The position numbers were made by a program, and so were the translations under genes. Of a stretch of DNA of 64,000 bases, positions 1 through 12,300 are shown piece by piece (position 1 is the first letter of the stretch; the number at the start of each line of letters is the position of its first letter). This stretch comes from Loripinus fragilis (lineage: Eukaryota > Mollusca > Bivalvia > Lucinida > Lucinidae), in contig OZ026520.1 in assembly GCA_964019695.1 (NCBI GenBank), positions 29,546,120-29,610,119 on the forward strand. Reading direction: 5' to 3'. The notes beneath the pieces were generated by a model that was not told the origin of the DNA, searched no databases, and saw only the letters and a program-made list of their open reading frames with translations.

Positions 1-68
1 GAGGGCTTTGCAATGGAATATTCCAAATTCTTCCAGGCAATTCACCAGGGACATTACGACCAATAAGT
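1..68 (+). CDS. Candidate upstream exon of the same gene (partial at window edge)
   Basis: The frame starting at base 3 is open to a GTATGT donor-like site at 69-74 and ends in phase 0, which fits the phase-0 start of the exon at 2779. The peptide begins with GLCNG and is rich in Gly and Pro. It could be the tail of a VWD-like domain (compare GLLGSTDGN at about 18,090 in the last repeat), which is what should precede a LamG domain in this protein. The stretch is too short to be sure, and the 5' border lies outside the window. Confidence 0.35.
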
Positions 69-91
69 GTATGTAGGATTATGATTATTCT

Positions 92-281
92 CAGGCCTTT
101 AGTTAAGAGTACATAACAGAAAAATAATTTTCTTATTTCTGAACCAAAACATATGTTGTTGGTACTCAAAAGAACCCTCTCAGTGAGACGGTTCTTTCAA
201 GCATCCAAAACACATGCTAAAAATTATGGGTAAGAAAATATTTACAATTTTACGGTGAAAATTTTTATTTATCTAAAATTA
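92..281 (+). mobile_element. hAT-like MITE, copy 1
   Basis: The element starts CAGGCC and ends in TCTAAAATTA. It has an internal hairpin around 168-206 (GAACCCTCT / AGACGGTTC). Flanks of 8 bp, ATTATTCT (84-91) and TGTATTCT (282-289), match at 6 of 8 bases, as expected of an old 8-bp target duplication. It shares its body with copies at 309, 6489, 13002, 22727 and 35994. It is non-coding. Confidence 0.7.
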
Positions 282-308
282 TGTATTCTTCTTGTACATC
301 GCAGTCCC

Positions 309-481
309 CTGGCCCCAGATAAGAGTGTGTATCTTATTTCTCAACCAAAGCATATGTTGTGGGTACTCAAAAGAATCGTCTTGAGGAGACGGTTCTTTTG
401 AGCACCCAAACACATGTTTAAACTGATGGATAAGAAAAGAATCACAATTTTACGCTTAATATGTTTGCTTAACTGACCCTA
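309..481 (+). mobile_element. hAT-like MITE, copy 2
   Basis: This belongs to the same family as the copy at 92-281, reading CTGGCCCCAGATAAG at the left end and CTTAACTGACCCTA at the right. A central palindrome (GAATCGTCTTGAGGAGACGG) forms the loop. Flanking bases no longer show a convincing duplication. Confidence 0.65.
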
Positions 482-853
482 TGGTCCCTTTATAACAGTA
501 TGTTAGGTGGTCCACAGGAATTAACTCTGTTATAAACGGATTGTGTTATAAAGGGACTATTTTACAAAGATTATATTTCATGGTCATATAGTTTCTTTGT
601 AAAAATTCCATGGTAAAAAGATTTGGACCATGTTACAACCAGGCAACCACCAATTTAGCATTTTATTCCAATGAAATCTAAAGATTAGCTGTCAATAATT
701 TAAAAAATGGCTATCTATTATTGTCATCCAAGTGCACGCTAAACTACACAAAAACTTGTTCATTTCTACATGCTCATTACACTGAAGCATAAAAATAGTT
801 GAGAAGTTTGTGAAATAAAAGTTTATGGTGAAAAACACTCATTTATTAAATTG

Positions 854-920
854 ACATATGTTGTAGATGCACTTTGGAATTGCCTCAATTAGGCAATTCC
901 AAAGTGTACCAACAACATAT
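854..920. repeat. Near-perfect hairpin, MITE-like
   Basis: A perfect 16-bp inverted repeat (870-885 against 891-906) encloses a 5-base loop. The outer arms (854-869 and 907-920) share ATATGTTGT and its complement. It sits alone in the intron and is probably the core of a small fold-back element. Nothing in the sequence shows that it is transcribed as a functional RNA. Confidence 0.6.
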
Positions 921-2778
921 CACATGTGATTATTGTCATTATCACTTATTTTTCCCATTTCACAGAAATGTTTATTTTAAATAAATCATTTACTTATAAA
1001 ATTTACATTGCTAAGGCAAATGATCAGTAGAACTATGTTCATTTAATTATCAGTTTCATCCATCAAACAACGAAAGCTATGCTGAAGATAACTAAAGTCA
1101 ATTTAAAAGCCAAAGTAAAATAATACAGCAATATATGTATACGCAAATACAACAATGTCAGTATAAAATTTGATTTGGAGACAGTCTCTTCAAACAGTAT
1201 ATGATTACATACACTTATAATGCACAGTATCTATGTAACATGTATCATATTTTTCTCTACCAACTTACAAATACTTGATTCTATCTGGGTTATAATAGCA
1301 CAAATGTTTTGTATGCTACAACCTACCATACAACATTAAATTTTAGTAAAAAAAGTTTATGCTATTGTAGATGAACTAAAATATACAGGGAAAACCAGCC
1401 TGTATTGTGAAACTATGTTTGTATAATTTGTGCAGCAGTTAACTGGGTACACTAAAATATTTTGGTTGTTGTTAAATAAGTGACTAGATTAAACTTAGTG
1501 TTCTTCAGATAAGTAATACAAAAATCTAAATCCACCATACATAAACATTTCAGACTCGATTTAATACTGTCTTTCACAGCATTTTAGACATACTTATGCA
1601 GTACCTTATGATATATTTTATATGGTAAAATATGTTACTTTAACAATTTTGACAGAACATGGGACCTTATCCTTATTCAGCTGTTATTTGAAAGCAAAGT
1701 TGTTTTTGTTAATGAGGTTTAAAACCTGTAACTTTGGCCAAATCAACATTTTCTTTTGTTTTTAAAAAAGTTCTAAAATAAAATATTTCACAAAAGTAAT
1801 TATGCTGTAGCAATTTGACATAGTCTCTTAATAAGAACCGAAAAATTGTATTGTAGACGAACAAGTATCTTTATGTCTAATTAAAACAAAAATCAGTTCA
1901 GGAATGAAATAAATTACCCTTTGATTATCATTTAGGGAATTAAGCAATATATAGAAAGCCGTAAAGTGTGTAAAATACGTTACATATTACCAAACAAACA
2001 AAAAACTGATACTTTACACCAGAAACAATGTTTAATACCCCCTTTAACCCTTCTTTATCAATATAATGCTTATATATGGTGTTTAAAAGCGTACATATAG
2101 GATTACATGCTTTGTTTTTAAATGAAAAGGTTCTTACTGTACATAACGTTTTATTAGGGGTTGTCATATTCAACAGCTTATAACTTCTAAAGTTTTAGTG
2201 ATATAAGCAAGCTGTTTGCAGTTTTAAAATGGTCAGTTAATTGTCTTTTAGATACAAGTTATTTTAATCTAAAATATTCCTGTAGAAGTTTATAAAAAGA
2301 AACTATATACTATAATATCAATGATTTTATAGGGTGTAGTTGAAAATGTAACGTTAATGACACCATAATGGACATAAATTACTCTAATAAATATCAGTAT
2401 CTGCAGGAAATTAACTGTTCTTACATATTACATGACTGTTTAGCCAATTTGAATAGCTCAAGTACCACTTTAATAGCCTTAATTTTATATTTTTGTTTAT
2501 AAAAAAATGAGGGTAACGTATTTAACAAGCTATAGCACCCAAATGCCCCCACTGCCAGATGGCCAAAATGTTGCAAAAAGCTCGTTAGATGTTATGCTTT
2601 AAGAAAAACATAGTCTACAAAGTTCCCCCTGGGGGGAGCAAAACCCTTAGTACCTCATGGCCTAGTATCTCCTGAACCCATTTTCCAATTTTTGAAATAT
2701 TTCATACACTTGCTTCAAGGTCATATCATGAGGCCAAAAATCACTGAAATGTAGCCAGCATTTCTTTCTTATTTACAG

Positions 2779-3323
2779 GTATCAGCCGAAGGATCTAGTT
2801 TTGTAAATGCAGATTATATACATAACGGAGATATAAGTAACATCAGAGCGGGTCATGCCGTCTGTATGGTAGCCACGACAACAACTGTAGATCTCACCAC
2901 GGTGATCACTCAATCTCTGAGTATGACCACAGAACTATATGTGAAAACCTGCACAGCACCAGGCTGTCATGGGGTGATTTGGTCGTATGCTACCAAAAAG
3001 ACATTTGCAGTGTGGAATAAGGGCACTGTTGTGATAACATTTGACTTGGACACTTGGGATACAGGGTTAACTTTGGAAGATAATGAATGGAACCAAATTT
3101 CTCTAGTCTGGACATTAAAAGAAAAGAAGTTAGAGGTCTACGTTTACAATAGCGAAGGAAATCTCATTGCTGAACCATTTTCACATGGTCCCATCAGACC
3201 AAATCCTTTCAAAAAAGGCGGAAAATTGGCGTTGGGAAGATGGCAAACTTCTTCGAGAGATAATGGAAATCATGCAAGTGATACATTTGTAGGTTGTATA
3301 GATGAGCTTAGGATATGGAAAAA
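2779..3323 (+). CDS. Exon: LamG/pentraxin-like jelly roll 1
   Basis: The acceptor ends at 2778 and the GTAAGT donor begins at 3324; the exon starts in phase 0 and ends in phase 2. The reading frame is open upstream of the ATG at 2866, so that ATG is internal. Seen: the LamG/concanavalin-like core motifs NEWNQISLVW (about 3088) and GCIDELRIW near the end, with GKLALGRW between them. These match the equivalent motifs in the later repeats (NEWNQIILTF, GLIDDITIW). This is the oldest-numbered repeat unit visible here. A TTAA-type MITE begins only 15 bp after the donor. Confidence 0.85.
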
Positions 3324-6300
3324 GTAAGTAATTCAAACTTAGCTCTTTGCCTACTGGTGTCGACTGCTGATATTCTTTAAAAATAGTTTTAGATGAATAG
3401 TTTGGACCCAGATCAGGCCCGACATTACTTCAGGCCTGATCTGGATCCAAACTGGACACTCTGATGGTATTCCTGAAAGCATTTTTCAAAAAAGTTGATT
3501 TTAAAAAAAATTAGCAGACGCCAAAAAAGCATGAAAAAATACCCAGTAGGCAAAAAGTTAAAGCATCAACTGGCACCACTCTGTACTTAAAAAAAGTTAA
3601 GGGGCACGTCATTGCTTTTGGCTTTTTTGATTTGTTTGTTTGATTTGATTCTTTACGTCCCATCAACGATCTTTCAGTTAAACAGGGATGGGTCTTCCTG
3701 GGTTGAACCAGTACTAAGCTAGGATAAATGTGTCTTGCTCAAGGACCACAACGCAGTGATGCCAGTGAGACTCGAACCGGCGGCCCCTCAGTCTGTAGTC
3801 AAGCACTGAGCCACTGCGCTCCCTGACTTTTGGCTTTTACAGGTATTCTTCCATCTGTCCAGCCACCTGTTCATGGTTTATCTTAACATTGGATATCTCA
3901 TAAACTATAAGAGACACAATCTTAACCCTTTTCTCCAGTCATATATTTGTCATCTGCTCTCTCTTCTGTTAGGCTATATTGTAAACAAAATGGACCAAGA
4001 TCAGTCTGCTCTGGCATTTTTTCAACTTCAACACAAATTTTGAGATCCTGATGAAATGCTGCATAATAAATGCCACATTGTGTGGCACACTGTTTGTCAA
4101 TATACTCATATAGGAGTCACTAATATAAGAGTTAAGTATGTAGTTATCTGTTCTATTTTTAGATCTTTCTCAGAAGAGGCAATGCATTATCACTGGGACA
4201 TGCATGTTGATGGTAGTGAAAAGAAGCTGATGGCTTACTGGAAATTTGATCGACTAAGTGGTAATGTCACCTTTATAGTAATTCCTTCAGTTTGATCTAT
4301 GTAACTATGTAGAAAAGGTTTTGGATTTATTTCCTAAGTGTCCCTAAGCATCTGTATTAAAATTGATAAACCACTGGGGGGTTGCATGTTTAGTAACGTG
4401 TAATTATACTAATAGTGTCCATAACAATGTTGCATACATAGGGACAAAATCTCAACTTTCATGCCAATAGTGTGATTCCAAAGTAATTTTAGTGCCATGT
4501 CATAATTAGAATCTAGCATTTGTGATTGTGTAGTAGTGAATTTATTAGACTTGTTGCGAAAAAAAAGATAAAACTTGGCAAGCCTCCTATTTACTCTCTT
4601 TTCCTCAACCCATTTATTAAATTCAATTATACATGAATGCTCATGTACTGTAGTATCCTCTATATAAGAAATTTAGTACCCGGACATAGCTTAGTAGATT
4701 GGTGAAACCCCAGACTCATGACCAAGAAGTTGTAGGCTCTAATCTCGCTGTCAATTTACGGTAAATGTTCTGAAATTTGAAACACTAGTTCCCTACCAAA
4801 ACTGCCTTGACAAACAGCGCAGACCTAGATCAGACTGCTTTTGAAAAAGCAGTCTGATTAGGGTCTTCCTTGTTTGCTATTCTGACAAGCACTTTGTTAA
4901 TTTCAGCCCTGATGACCAACAGTTTAATTGAGAACAGAAAGAGAAAAGTTTAGAAATGTTTGAACATTTACCATATGTCATTAAACAAAACACATTCTAC
5001 AACGCATGTTTGGTAGGAAAAAAGGGGCTGAAGGATCAGTATTGCAAGAGTTATGCCACTTTATAGTTCTAACTGTATGGTGTTTGCAAGATGGCTAATA
5101 TAGTGCATACTTAGTGAAATCAACTCCTCCTAAAGCCATCAGTTTAACCTTTTAATACTTTGCAGGTATATGTTACAGATATATTGAAGATGTGCATGAA
5201 TAAGTTTAATGATGAAAAAATGATTTTTAATAAATTTACAGCATTTTTAACTTAGCCAGTTGTGGACCATTGCATAATATAAAATGATTGTCAACTCTTC
5301 TTAGATCTTTCAGTGTATCCTTTCAATACTTTGTGAATTTGGCTCAAATGGTCGGTGGATAACCCCTTTCCAGATTGTTCAAATCATACAGACCTGTCAA
5401 AAAATGGCCGACAGGTTCATCCACCTGTCTGTCCATTTGTCTGTCTGTATATCTCTCTATCAGGAACTGTATTCTTTTAGCCATTGATAAATTTGATTCA
5501 TTATTGGTTTCCATTGAGATGCTACATCTGTTTAATACTTCGTCAACATTATGGAAACATTTACATGTTAAGTCTTGTTGAATGAGCTAATGCATCAAAT
5601 TATATAGCCAGATGCATGGAGGGACAACAGTTGCCCTTTTGCTTATGAACAGTCAATCTCAGGTGAGCGACCAAGGACACTCTTGTTTCATTTTTATGGC
5701 TCAAATCATCTTTTCTCTTTACAGAATTGGATGATGGCTCCAAGAAATTGTTAGATGTTAGAAGCAGGACTGTGGGCTTTCCACCAGTTTATAATCCATT
5801 CTCACCGATATATCTAGTTGTCTCCGACCTCCCAATTACATATGAATCCTATAATGCTCGCCGTAGAAAACGTGAAGTTGACAGACAGGGCATGAATACT
5901 GCTATTGCCTTACACAGAAGAAAGCGACAAATTGTCTCCTATGATATCAGCGCCTGTGATAGCGTGTTCACATCAAGCACCCTAGCAACGTGAGTAACTC
6001 ACATCATTGGCGTAACTCCCATTACGCAGTATACGCATGTGCGTAATAAAAATAGTAACACTCAAGGGAGCTCACCTAATGTGGTTGAAGTGATTTTCCA
6101 TTCCTTAAGGAACTGCTCTTAAAGGAAAGAATTCGCTCCCTCTGGGAGCAAATTCTTTCCTTTCAGAGAAGTTCCCATTTTGTGAAGGGAATTAATTGTA
6201 GAGAATCATTGCTTGATACTGTAGTCTCCCTTTGATGTGCCTAACTTTTTCATGGTTCTGGCTACACCATTGCACCTTATAAGGGCCTTGTCATGAGAAA

Positions 6301-9300
6301 ACCTGTCTGTGAAGTTTTCGACCAAGTAAGACTCAATCCAGCCCTCTTAGCTACACAGACTAGCTAGAATCTTGAATTTTTGCATGTGGCGAGTTTAGCT
6401 TTCATACTTTCTAGACAGTGAATAGCAAAGACACTGATCAGACTGTGCTGAGGCCCAGGCTGGTCTGTGCCTTTGTTGATAACTGCAACAGGACCTTAGT
6501 TAAGAGTGTGTATCGAAAAACCGTTCTTTTGAGCACCCAAAACATATGTTAAAACTGATGGGTAAAAAAATATTTACAATTTCACGCTCAAAAGTTTTGT
6601 TTATCTAAACCTGTGCTGCAACATAGTCAGGTTTTCTCACATTAAGGCCCATTAATGAGCAATGTCATTAGTCAGTAGTTATCCAATCCAGAGGTTATAA
6701 CACTTTTCATGCTCAACTCACAGGAGCATGAAAAGGGAGCCCAGTGGTAGAGTGCTTGACTCGAGACCGTGGGGCTGTGGGTTTGAGCCTCACCGGTGTC
6801 ACTGCATTGTGGTCCTTGAGCAAGACGCATTTATCCTAGCTTAGTACCGGTTCAACCCAGGAAGACCGGTCCCTGTTTAACTGAAAGATTGTTGATGGGA
6901 CGTAAAGAATCAAATCAAACAAACAAACAGGAGCATGAAATTCATTCTTGCCATAAATCTTAAAATGCTAACAATTGTGACCAGAGCAAATGACATTGTT
7001 TGCTGTTATGAGTAAAAAAATGCCTCCTTTGTTTTGTATACTACTTTTTATAAAGATAACAAATTTCATGCTCAATTGTTGTGTATAAAAAATAAATTAT
7101 GACCTCAGGACCAGGATCTGTCGGTCCTGATCTGGATCCAAGCTGTTTGACACTCTGATGGTATTCCTGAAAGAATTTTTTTTTTCAGCAGGCAACAACA
7201 AAATCATGAAAAATTTCCCAGGTTGCATATAATGGACATTTTCCGGCTATTCACAAGAATTATCATCTGCTCTCTTTTGGTTATATACTTTGATGGCCAA
7301 TTTTGCAAACAATATGAATCCAGATCAGACTGCTCTTTAGGGAGTCTGATCAGGATTCATCGTGTTTGCTTCTGTGTTAAGATTAGTCTAGAGTGCATTT
7401 AAATATATGCAACAGATGTGATAAGCAGACAACATTTTGTGGACAAAAATAATAACTGGATAAGGGGTAACTCCTTGCCTGTCAGGGGTGAATTTTGTTG
7501 TTTGCTAATGATCCTTGCAAACTGTTTTGACCAAGATCTGGATCCAAACTGTTTGACACACTGATAATGTTCCCGAAAGAATTTTTTGAAAAAGTTAATT
7601 TTGAAAAAAGTCAGCAGACAACAAAAAAATCATAAAAAAATTACCCAGCATGCAAAGGATTAATTGTCAAAGGCTATATGATATCTTTATTTATTTCAGT
7701 ACTTGTCAATCGGTCAGCTCATTGGGAACTGTTTGGCGTGATGAATGCTCTAATGCTGGCGACAAGTATGAAGTGGCAGATGCAGTCCTTGGATTCGCTT
7801 CCGATTGTAAGCTGATTCTAGGCCTCATTACAAATCCTGCCTCAACCCTGTGCCAGGACTATGATGGACAGTTTAATTTCTGGGAGACAATGGGAGAAAT
7901 CTGTGAACCAGAATGCAAGTTTGGAACTCGTCAATCCTCGTCATCATGTGTGTGTGAAGATGGATACTGGGGTGTTACATGTAACAACATTTGCCCAGGT
8001 GGTTTTACTGAACCCTGTTCAGGATTTGGAACTTGTGATCAAGCAACTGGAGTCTGCAACTGTCCCGTCAGTAGACTTACCTCTGATGACTGTTCTGTGT
8101 GTTCGTTGTCCTGGTATGGAACAAATTGTGAATTTGCCATTAATGAAGCAGATGGAAGTGTTACGGAGTCGGTAGCGATTGCAGGTAGATTGGGACATGT
8201 CTATTCATTAGATGGACTTAATTTTATCAACAAAGCTGTGGGTGAATACTTGCTTCTAGCTATATCAAATGTGATCATTGAAGGCAAATTTGTGACCTGT
8301 TATCAAAATTTCACCTGTTTACCTTTCATTGCCGCAAGAATTGGGGACATTAGCAATGGTTTTGCGGCAGTTACAGTACAAGCTAGACGGACATATAACT
8401 CCAAACCAAGGGTGTATATCAATGGCATTGAGACTGTGTTAGATTCTCCAGCTTACTTTGAAGGATTTACTGTCAGCAGATCCTCTTTTCTTGAGGTGAA
8501 TTTTGAGGTCACTAATCATTTCAGTTTCAAAGCTCGGGTAGAAGGACAGTATTTACAGCTCACCATCAAGCTTCCTAACTCGCTTGTATCAGAGACCTCA
8601 GGAATATTAAGCGGAAATGAAGCAGCCACACCAACCTTAAAAATGGCTCACCTTTTTGAAGCAGACGCACCCTACTTTGATATATGCAATTCAGGCAGTT
8701 CTACCCAGTCTGTTCTTGCTAGCCCTAGTTCAACAACTCTAGTGTTAGACAGCTATAACCAGACAACAACCTCTCAGACAACATTAGATATGCTTAGATT
8801 TGTTGTGGCAGACTGTGATAATTTCATACACTATCCTTCTTTAGCTGATAAACTTCAAACTATGGGAGGCTACAATCTGAACTTTGAACAAACTAGTGTG
8901 TATTCGGATTTAGCTATTAACAACACCAGATATCCTAATATAACTATAGAACTTACTGTAAAGCAAGAAGCTGCCATTTCTGGTGGTGTTCTATTCTCCT
9001 TTACTTCAGACATTGTGTTTATGGTGATCAGTGGAGACACATCTCTTGAAATTCATACATATGATGGTAATAGTATAACTGTCCAAGAATCTAATGTCAC
9101 TTTAGAAGCAGGTATTTGGAATACACTTGTTTTCTCCTACTACAGTCCATCTGGTGTTCTTGATATGTATTGTATTAAAGATGGAGGAGCCTTGACCAAG
9201 AGAGATTTTGTGGTTCTCAATGGTATCTTTAACTCTACAGGGAAAATTTCCCTAGGACATTGGCATTTACCAGATAATGGTTTACCTTACACCGAACCAT

Positions 9301-12300
9301 CAGCATTCAAAGGTGAAATAGATAACTTCATGATATGGGGACAAGCAATTGAAAGTAGCCAGGTGTATGATCTCTACCAAATGGACCCAGCTTTAGCTTC
9401 TAGTGCCTTGTTATTTAATCTTCAGTTTGATGAAGGAGATGGTAGCAGTACACAAGATGCCATTGGATATTCAACAGTTTACCTACCACAGTATCCATGG
9501 GTTGCACCAGATTGGCTACCATCTGACCTTGTGTACACTAGCATCAACGAACCAGGGGTCGAGTATTTTTACTTTGCAAATTCAACACTCGAACAAGAAG
9601 CATCAAGCATCTGTGCTACGCATCTGTTGCCCAACTATGTACTTGTTGACTGTGTTGGAATGGATAATGGAACAAGACAATTCTTCTATCTAAATTGTAT
9701 GCAGTCAGTGGCTGCCACAAAGGACACAACAGCTGGATTCAACACTGTTCTTGAATTGTTCTTAATATGTGAAGAGCTTCATGCAATGCCATCTACAACA
9801 ACAACTGCTCTATGCTCTCAGCTGAATGTTAAAGAAATCAATGGCACAACATGTTCTAGCTCTTGTAAATTTGGATTTAGTGATGGATCTGGAGGATGCA
9901 CCTGTGCCAAAGGTTACTATGGTACCCAGTGTGATAGCGTTTGTCCAGGTGATTCTGACAACCCTTGTAGTAACCATGGTGACTGTCAAACTGATGGGAC
10001 ATGTAATTGCTGGTGGAACTGGCAGGGTGACCCCAGCTGTTCATCCTGTAGTGTTGGTGTAAGTGGTAGTGACTGCACTGTTCTGGACACATCCTCACTT
10101 AGCTCCGGATCAGAAAAAGTTGCAGCAGTCTCTTCTAATGGCTACTATATGACCTTTGGAGGACAGCAAATTTCTTTCATAGGAGAAACTGGAGCTTTCT
10201 TGCTTTTTAGTTCATCCTTCTTGAGCATAGATATTCATATTTATCAAGTGAGTTGTCACTATGGCTCCTGTATTGCAGCTGTTTCTGTCAGCACAACCAC
10301 AACATCAGTGGTAGTCACTCCACCGGGACAAGGATACTCACCCATTGTGTACAAAGACGGGATAAAAACTGGCCTTGATGAAATTGCCAACCAATTTGAT
10401 GCTTCTTTGACTGTAACACATCCCAGTCTAACAGAGATAGAGATTACTGCCACTGCTATTGGATCTATCAAACTACATATTCTTGTACAAGAGCAGTTCC
10501 TTCAGGTTTCTGTTATAACAGCATCAACTATATGTCAAGATGGTGCTGGTATCTTTGGTATTTGTACAGCACTAGCTAAAGATTACTCCACTATGACCAA
10601 TGATGAGATTACAGCTTATATTCTCTCCAACTTCAAACTTAATACAAGTATTATACTGGATGCTCTTAACAGTCCAGCAGGTAGTGCTGCAACTATATCA
10701 GGATATGCTCTGAAGTTCAACGGAACTGCTGCCAAATCTGTTCCTCTCACATATCCATCTGGAGTTTCTCTTGATAACCAGGACTTCAGTGTAAGCCTCT
10801 ACTTCAAACCATCAGCAGCTGGAGGCTATATTCTTTCATATTCTAAGGAGGTCACATTTTCAATTATAAATACACAACCACTAAGGATCCAGAATGATGT
10901 TAGCTTTGTAGATACAGTGATAACGCCAACGCTAAATGAATGGAATCAAATCATTCTTACGTTCAGAAGAGCTAGTAACCAGATTGACTTTTTCCACTTC
11001 TCTGCCAGCAATGAAGTGACACACCAAATTTTAAATCTTGATTGTCAAGCTGTGTTTTCTGCAGGTGGCATCATTATGCTGGGTGAGTGGATTCCATCTA
11101 CAGGCAGTGGCAAATATACTTTCACCAATTCTTACCAGGGTCTTATTGATGACATTACTATCTGGAAAGAGCCTATTGAGACCTCACTCATCTACCAAGC
11201 TCACAGTTTGAATGTGAAACTCTCTGGTTTGTCAGGTTCTGCCGCAACTCTCTTCACATTTTCAGAAGGGGTTGGTGCTGTTGCTTTTGAAATTGTCAGT
11301 GGTAACAACATAATGCTACCCACATCTCCATGGCAATCTCCAGAATGGGAGATATCTGACCTTCCACTTTCAAAATTACGAACTGTTCCAAGTGATATAT
11401 ATACAGCCACCATTGATGAACAAGTAAAAGCTCTCTGTGAAGAGTTCTTTGACAATGCAGCCATAGACAGTAATTGTGCAGGGATTGACTCAAGTCTAAA
11501 GTGGTGGTACAAGCAGATGTGCATGATAACAGCCAGTAACAGTGGTCATAAGAGTGACACAACTTTTGCAATGGCCGACTATACCAGTTTGTGTACAGTA
11601 ACTTCAGGAACCACTGCACCTGTCTATGTTCAATTATGTGGATTGAATGTAACACTACCAGATTGGTTGAAACAGAAATGCTCAGACTGTCAGTTCGGAT
11701 ATGATAGTGGTGGTACATGTGTTTGTTATTATGGCTATTGGGGAAGTAATTGTGAAAGTACTTGCAAAGGAGGAGCTACGAACCCATGTAATGGCAATGG
11801 TGTGTGTAAAACTGATGGAGAATGCCAGTGCTATGGAAGATTTAATGGAGATCAATGTCAAGCAAGCACTTGTGAAACCAACTGGGAAGGAACAGACTGT
11901 ACTATTCTAAGTACTTCTTTTACACCTCTCGCTTCAGGAGATGAAATATTAGTTGCACAAGTGAATTTGATTGGACAACTTTCAGCTTTCGATGGCAAAA
12001 TCATAGACATGCCCGTAAGAGACTACTTTAGTCTGATGAGTATTTCGTCGGCAGATGTGGCAGTGCATGGTAGATTTGCTATTTGTGAAACTGCATCAGC
12101 ACTGCATGTATGCTTAACAGGTGTGATCCTTGTTCACAATGGAGAATCATATTACATCAGTTATGAAGGCTACACTGGAACGAGCGTAGAAATAGAAACC
12201 TCGACTGAAATGTTGACACTTTTTGGTACATTGACTCTAGGGAGTGCTACAGTTGACCTTGAATCACCAACAACAATAGTGATAACATTCAGCCATCTTG

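Larger units (their letters stand above)
69..2778 (+). other. Probable intron with two hAT-like MITEs and two hairpins
   Basis: The 3' end is a clear acceptor (TTTCTTATTTACAG ending at 2778). Its first 560 bases hold two MITE copies and a short inverted repeat (483-496 against 545-558). A strong hairpin lies at 854-920. From about 921 to 2,700 I see only AT-rich sequence with no long open frame, RNA gene or recognisable repeat. Confidence 0.6.
5990..7699 (+). other. Intron with nested transposons
   Basis: The intron ends at TTTATTTATTTCAG. It holds a strong hairpin (6121-6163), a hAT-like MITE relic (6489-6613), a fold-back element (6691-7106) split by a SINE (6734-6926), palindrome fragments at about 7,107-7,230 and 7,297-7,385, and a P1 MITE (7467-7663) just before the acceptor. 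Confidence 0.75.

Noticed and set aside
1940..2173. Small minus-strand open frame in the first intron
   Set aside because: AT-rich, no domain, no supporting splice or start context.
3627..3826. Functional tRNA gene on the minus strand
   Set aside because: Box A and B are present but there is no cloverleaf. The body and tail are those of a SINE with target duplications.
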